Positions 60,379 to 64,000 of a stretch of 64,000 nucleotides of DNA are shown piece by piece. The position numbers were made by a program, and so were the translations under genes. Origin of the DNA: JACRLW01 sp046349595 (lineage in GTDB: Bacteria; Planctomycetota; UBA1135; UBA2386); the NCBI GenBank assembly GCA_046349595.1, contig JAXMCA010000001.1, positions 806,001 to 870,000 of the forward strand, read 5' to 3'. Every line of letters begins with the position of its first letter. Within the stretch, counting starts at the first letter, position 1. The notes below the pieces were generated by a model, which was not told where the DNA came from, did no database searches, and saw only the letters and a program-made list of their open reading frames with translations.

Positions 60379-61491
60379 ATGCTTCCTGACGTCCCAAGAG
60401 CCCTGGACGGAACGCCTTCGGTCATCGCGCCGCTCGACCGCCGCTCCCCGCGCATTGCGCCGCTCGGCGCTCCGCCACGTCGCGTGCTGTTCTTCGGCAA
60501 GAGCATGTCGCGCACCCGCGCGACCGGTGGCCTGGTCGAGGCCCTGCGCGGCGAGGGGTTGCGGGTGCGCTGGCTCAACATCGCCAAGCTGCGGCGCTGG
60601 ATCGGTCGACCACTGTCCTGGCGCTTCGTCGAGCGGAGCTACGAGTCCTTCCGCCCCGACCTGATCTTCGTGTTCTGCCGCGACCTGCCGCGGCCTCTGC
60701 TCGAGAAGTTCTGCACCCGGACCCCGGTCGTCATGTGGCTCGAGGAACCGCTCGAGCGCATCGAAGAGGGCTACGTCGACTACATGCGGCACCTGCACGC
60801 GGTGTTCATGACGAACCCCGCGCGCCTGCCCTGGCTGTACGACTGCGGGATCCGCCACGCCGCGTTCAACCTCGAGGGCTTCTCGCCGACCTGGCACTAC
60901 CCGCTGGAGCCGCGTCCGCCGATCGAGCGCGACCTCGCCTTCATCGGCGGGCCGGGACGCGACGGCATCCGCGCCCACTTCCTCGCCGCGATCGCACGCC
61001 AGTTCCCGTTGCAGATCTACGGCAAGGGTTGGGAGTCCTGGCAGCGCCACTACCCCGCGCTCGACGTCCGCCGGCCGGTCGGTCCGCGGGGCTACCGCCG
61101 TCTGTGCGCCACGACACGCATCCTGCTCGGCATCAACCAGATCAACGACGACCCGCTGTACTTCTCGAATCGCACGCTGCTGACCCTCGCCTGCCGCGGC
61201 TTCCACCTGACGCACTACGTGCCCAAGCTCGAGACCGTGTTCCGCGACGGCGAGCATCTCGCCTGGTTCGACGACGTCGATTCCTGCCTCGGCCGGATCG
61301 AGCACTTCCTCGCGCGACCGCAGGAGTGCGAGGACATCGCCGCACGCGGTTGCGAAGCGGTGCGCCGCGAACACCAGTTCCGACACCGCATCCGTGCGAT
61401 CCTCGCGCGGCTGACCGGCGAGGTCGGCGTCGACCCGTCCAGCGACGATTCGGACGCCCTGCCGATGCGGCTCGGCCGCGCCGCGGAGTGA
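60379..61491 (+). CDS. CgeB-like/GT1-like glycosyltransferase
   Basis: 370 residues. Recognisable features are RRVLFFGKSMSRTRATGGLVEALR, RPDLIFVFCRDLPRPLLEKF and TPVVMWLEEP in the N-terminal domain, and in the C-terminal one LAFIGGPGRDGIRAHFLAAIARQF, ICYG-equivalent LQIYGKGWESW, and a donor-binding stretch ILLGINQINDDPLYFSNRTLLTLACRGFHLTHYVPKLETVFRDGEHLAWFDD, the DUF3880/Glyco_trans_1_2 pattern of CgeB-family proteins. Such proteins modify surface structures. Sits 12 bp after the kinase-like gene. Confidence 0.84.
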   Translation: MLPDVPRALDGTPSVIAPLDRRSPRIAPLGAPPRRVLFFGKSMSRTRATGGLVEALRGEGLRVRWLNIAKLRRWIGRPLSWRFVERSYESFRPDLIFVFCRDLPRPLLEKFCTRTPVVMWLEEPLERIEEGYVDYMRHLHAVFMTNPARLPWLYDCGIRHAAFNLEGFSPTWHYPLEPRPPIERDLAFIGGPGRDGIRAHFLAAIARQFPLQIYGKGWESWQRHYPALDVRRPVGPRGYRRLCATTRILLGINQINDDPLYFSNRTLLTLACRGFHLTHYVPKLETVFRDGEHLAWFDDVDSCLGRIEHFLARPQECEDIAARGCEAVRREHQFRHRIRAILARLTGEVGVDPSSDDSDALPMRLGRAAE

Positions 61492-61495
61492 TCGC

Positions 61496-62623
61496 TTGCG
61501 CTTGCTCCACGTGCTCGCCGAAGCAGGCTGGTCGGGGGGGGAGGAGCAGCTCGCCCATCTCGTGCGCCATGCAGCAGCGCGCGGCCACGACAACCGCTTC
61601 GCCTTGCTCCCCGGCTCGCGCTTCGCGGAGTTCGTGCGTGGGCTCGGTGCCGTCAACCACGAGGTGGACCTGCATCGACCGATCTCGGGCGGTGGCTACC
61701 GCGCGATGCGACGACTCGCGCGCAGCGAGCCCTTCGACCTCGTGCACTTCGGCTGTGGTCGTTCGCTGCTCTGGGGCGGCATCGCGCTGCGCGGCGTGAA
61801 CGGTGTCGCCAAGGTCGCGACGCGTCGCATCGACTATCCGATCTCCGCGGCTCCCTGGGGGGCGTGGCGCTATCGCGCACTGGTCGACCACGTGATCGCC
61901 AACTGCGACGCGGTGCGGCGCCGCGTGCTCGCCGCGGGAGTCCCCCCCGAGCGGGTCAGCCTGATCCACGAAGGGATCGACGCGCGGGAGTTCATCGGCC
62001 TGCCGCAGCGTCGCGCGGAGGCCAGGGAGCGGCTCCGCCTGCCGTCGGCGGCCCTGGTGGTGTCCTGCGCCGCCGCGCTGCGGCCGCGCAAGGGCCAGCG
62101 CGTGCTGATCGACGCCTTCGCACGCCTGACCGCGCGTTTCGCCGACGCCGTCCTGGTGCTCGCCGGCTCCGGCGACGACGCGCGCGCCCTGCGTGCTCGC
62201 GCCGTCGCCCGGGGAATCGAGGCGCGGGTCTTCTTCACGGGACCCCTGCCTTCGATCCGCGACCTGCTCGCCGCCTCCGACGTGTTCACCATGGCGAGCT
62301 GGCACGAGGGTCTCAGCAACGCCTGTCTGGAGGCTGCCACCGCCGAGTTGCCGCTGGTCGTCAGCGAGGTCGGCGGACTGCCCGAGATCGTCGTGAATGG
62401 CGAGACCGGCTTCGTCGTCCCGGCCGGCGACATCGGTTCCTTCGCGGACAAGATCGGTGCCTTGCTGGCCGATGAAGCCTTGCGACGCCGGGCGGGCGCC
62501 GCCGGTCGCGCGCGCGTCGAGCGACTGTTCACCGCCGAACGCATGGCCCGCGACACGGTCGACCTGTTCGAACGCCTCCTGGACGAACGCCGCGCCGCGC
62601 TCGCCGGACCGGTCGTGCGATGA
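61496..62623 (+). CDS. Glycosyltransferase family 4
   Basis: About 375 residues. Donor-side motifs are plain: VSCAAALRPRKGQRVLIDAFARL, AVLVLAGSGDDARALRARA, VFFTGPLPSIRDLLAASDVFTMASWHEGLSNACLEAATAELPLVVSEVGGLPEIVVNGETGFVVPAGD. The acceptor-side half begins RLLHVLAEAGWSGGEEQLAHLVRHAA, with the glycine-rich GT-B loop. The TTG start is 4 bp after the previous stop. It ends in an ATGA overlap with the GT9 gene. Confidence 0.9.
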   Translation: MRLLHVLAEAGWSGGEEQLAHLVRHAAARGHDNRFALLPGSRFAEFVRGLGAVNHEVDLHRPISGGGYRAMRRLARSEPFDLVHFGCGRSLLWGGIALRGVNGVAKVATRRIDYPISAAPWGAWRYRALVDHVIANCDAVRRRVLAAGVPPERVSLIHEGIDAREFIGLPQRRAEARERLRLPSAALVVSCAAALRPRKGQRVLIDAFARLTARFADAVLVLAGSGDDARALRARAVARGIEARVFFTGPLPSIRDLLAASDVFTMASWHEGLSNACLEAATAELPLVVSEVGGLPEIVVNGETGFVVPAGDIGSFADKIGALLADEALRRRAGAAGRARVERLFTAERMARDTVDLFERLLDERRAALAGPVVR

Positions 62624-63684
62624 CTTCGATCCTGATCGTGAAGACCGCAGCGCTCGGCGATGTGTTGCGGACCACCTCGATCCTGCCCGGGCTGCACGCG
62701 CGCTACCCGGCGGCGAGGGTCACCTGGCTCACCGCGCCCGGTGCCGTCGATCTCGTCGCGCACCATCCGGGAGTCGCGGAGGTGCGGACCGTCGAGACGG
62801 GCGATCCGGCGTCGGTGGCCGGGGCCACGGCGGTGCTCGCCACGTCGACCTGGGATCTGGTGCTGTCCTTCGACGACGAGGAGCCGCTGTGCCGGCTGGT
62901 GAGCGCGATCCCCGCGCGCCGACGCAGCGGGGCCTTTCTCGATGCGGACGGTCGGCGCACCTACAGCGACGACGTCGAGCCGTGGTTCGGCATGGGGCTG
63001 CTCGCGCGCGACGGAAGGCAGGCGGCCGACAGGCGCAAGCGCGAGAACCGGCGGACGCACCCGGAGATCTTCGCGACGATGCTCGGTGTCGAGCCGGGAC
63101 GGCCCGAGTTGCCGCTCGCCGTGGAGCGGCTCGACCGAGCACGACGGCGACTGACCGCCGCCGGGGCGAGTGCCCCCTGCATCGGACTCAACACCGGAGC
63201 GGGAGGGCGCTGGCGCACCAAGGCGATCCCGCCCGAGCGCTGCGTCGCCCTCGTCGGCGAACTCGCGGCGCGGCTCCGCGGCGCGCCGAGCTTCGTGCTG
63301 TTCGGCGGCATCGAGGAGGCGGAGCGCAACCGGGCGATCGCCGCGGGGATCGCAGCCCTGCCGTCGCGACCGAAGCTGATCGACACCGGCGTCGACAACG
63401 ACCTGCTCGACTTCGCGGCGCTGCTCTCCTGCTGCGACCTGGTGGTCACGTCGGACAGCCTGGGCATGCACGTGGCGATCGCGCGTCGCGTGCCGCTCGT
63501 GGCCTTCTTCGCGCCGACCTCGGCGGCCGAGATCGACCTGTTCGGGCTGGGGGAGAAGGTGGCGAGCACCGCACCCGACTCGTGCAGCTACCGCACCGAC
63601 GCGAACAACGACTCGATCACGGTCGAGCGACTCGCCGATGCATGCCTGCGCGTGCTGGCGAGCCGCGGCGTCAACCGCCGGTGA
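62620..63684 (+). CDS. Glycosyltransferase family 9 (heptosyltransferase-like)
   Basis: 354 residues. It opens ILIVKTAALGDVLRTTSILPGLHARYP, a strong GT9 start, and has GLNTGAGGRWRTKAIPPE and the donor-binding DLVVTSDSLGMHVAIARRVPLVAFFAPTSAAEIDLFG. Enzymes of this class transfer ADP-heptose to LPS core. A second GT9 gene lies at 8759-9751. The gene ends 14 nt inside the convergent dGTPase-like gene. Confidence 0.9.
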   Translation: MTSILIVKTAALGDVLRTTSILPGLHARYPAARVTWLTAPGAVDLVAHHPGVAEVRTVETGDPASVAGATAVLATSTWDLVLSFDDEEPLCRLVSAIPARRRSGAFLDADGRRTYSDDVEPWFGMGLLARDGRQAADRRKRENRRTHPEIFATMLGVEPGRPELPLAVERLDRARRRLTAAGASAPCIGLNTGAGGRWRTKAIPPERCVALVGELAARLRGAPSFVLFGGIEEAERNRAIAAGIAALPSRPKLIDTGVDNDLLDFAALLSCCDLVVTSDSLGMHVAIARRVPLVAFFAPTSAAEIDLFGLGEKVASTAPDSCSYRTDANNDSITVERLADACLRVLASRGVNRR

Positions 63685-64000
63685 CCTTCAGCAGGTAGCG
63701 GTCGGTCATGCCGGCGATGTGGTCGCAGACCACGCGGTGCGGGCCGTCGTGCTCGAGCCGCGCGCGCGCCGCGGGCGGCAGGCCGGACGGATCGGCGAGG
63801 TACTTGGCGAAGGCGCTGCGGATGCGCTCGGTGCCGTTCTCCATCACGTCGAGCACGCGACGCGAGCGGTAGAAGCGGTCGCGGAGGAAGGCCAGCAGCT
63901 CCTGCGCGAACACGGTGATCTCGTCGCTGTGGCTGATCTCCGGTCGACGATCCGCGCGCTCGCTCCACTGCGAAGAGGTGGTCCGCACCAGATCCTCGAC
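63671..64000 (-). CDS. dgt: dGTPase-like HD-domain phosphohydrolase, C-terminal part (5' part outside window)
   Basis: Only the last 110 codons are visible, reading VEDLVRTTSSQWSERA ... FLRDRFYRSRRVLDVM ... PHRVVCDHIAGMTDRYLLKVTGG. The ending with VxDxIAGMTDRY is the C-terminal signature of deoxyguanosine triphosphate triphosphohydrolases; the HD catalytic part lies beyond the right edge. The 3' end overlaps that of the GT9 gene by 14 nt, so transcription from the two sides would collide here. Confidence 0.85.
   Translation of the reverse strand, partial: VEDLVRTTSSQWSERADRRPEISHSDEITVFAQELLAFLRDRFYRSRRVLDVMENGTERIRSAFAKYLADPSGLPPAARARLEHDGPHRVVCDHIAGMTDRYLLKVTGG

Noticed and set aside
58912..61656. 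914-codon open frame on the minus strand
   Set aside because: Antisense of three well-supported glycosyltransferase/kinase genes; no domain recognised.

Overview
The window is a GC-rich, gene-dense stretch of a Gram-negative bacterial chromosome. Several traits together suggest a planctomycete of the large-genome kind. These are Ser/Thr kinases fused to TPR or AAA modules, many secreted proteins ending their signal peptide in LPAQ or AAQ, a Kelch protein and large secreted proteins of no clear family, a Na+-pumping NADH:quinone reductase, and lipid A/LPS-core kinases with heptosyltransferase-like enzymes. This placement is an inference from gene content; no rRNA is present.

Layout. 1-9.8 kb: a CBS-containing chloride channel (cut by the window edge), a DTW/Tsr3-like protein, a decayed copy of a secreted two-gene locus, a Kelch protein, a beta-propeller lipoprotein, a membrane protein divergent from a membrane-anchored LuxR-type regulator, a GIY-YIG protein and a GT9 glycosyltransferase. 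9.9-13.05 kb: a compact three-gene operon (acyl-CoA dehydrogenase fold, cytoplasmic PhnD-like binding-protein fold, and a TusA-like/ferritin-like diiron fusion). 13.1-18.2 kb: a MacAB-like ABC export operon ending in an LPS-kinase-like gene. 18.3-25.8 kb: a DUF3667 protein, then the second copy of the secreted two-gene locus. Its first gene is split by an 860-bp IS5-family element and has a 27-nt TC repeat in its signal peptide. 25.8-31.6 kb (minus strand): a kinase-AAA-TPR protein and a secreted repeat protein. 31.6-37.4 kb: a secreted alpha/beta hydrolase and an RND efflux pair. 37.4-42.9 kb: an acetyltransferase, a kinase-TPR protein, and a convergent pair (small secreted protein, ankyrin protein). 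43-47.6 kb: a small membrane protein and two secreted proteins. 47.67 kb: tRNA-Sec, then an acyl-carrier-like protein.

48.2-55.45 kb is a complete Na+-NQR operon (nqrM-A-B-C-D-E-F-apbE), with the iron-delivery factor NqrM first and the flavinylating enzyme ApbE last. It is followed by a 582-bp gene-free stretch with two related hairpin elements that appear to terminate transcription from both sides before mazG. From 57 to 63.7 kb a run of coupled genes encodes glycosyltransferases and an LPS-kinase-like protein, probably for outer-membrane glycolipid assembly. The end of a dGTPase-like gene closes the window.

The main points for a second look are the TusA-ferritin operon, the twin hairpin elements, the exact IS disruption of a secreted hydrolase-propeller gene plus its decayed paralogue, the TC repeat in a signal peptide, and promoter -10-like hexamers lying 6-7 nt before GTG starts (leaderless genes).
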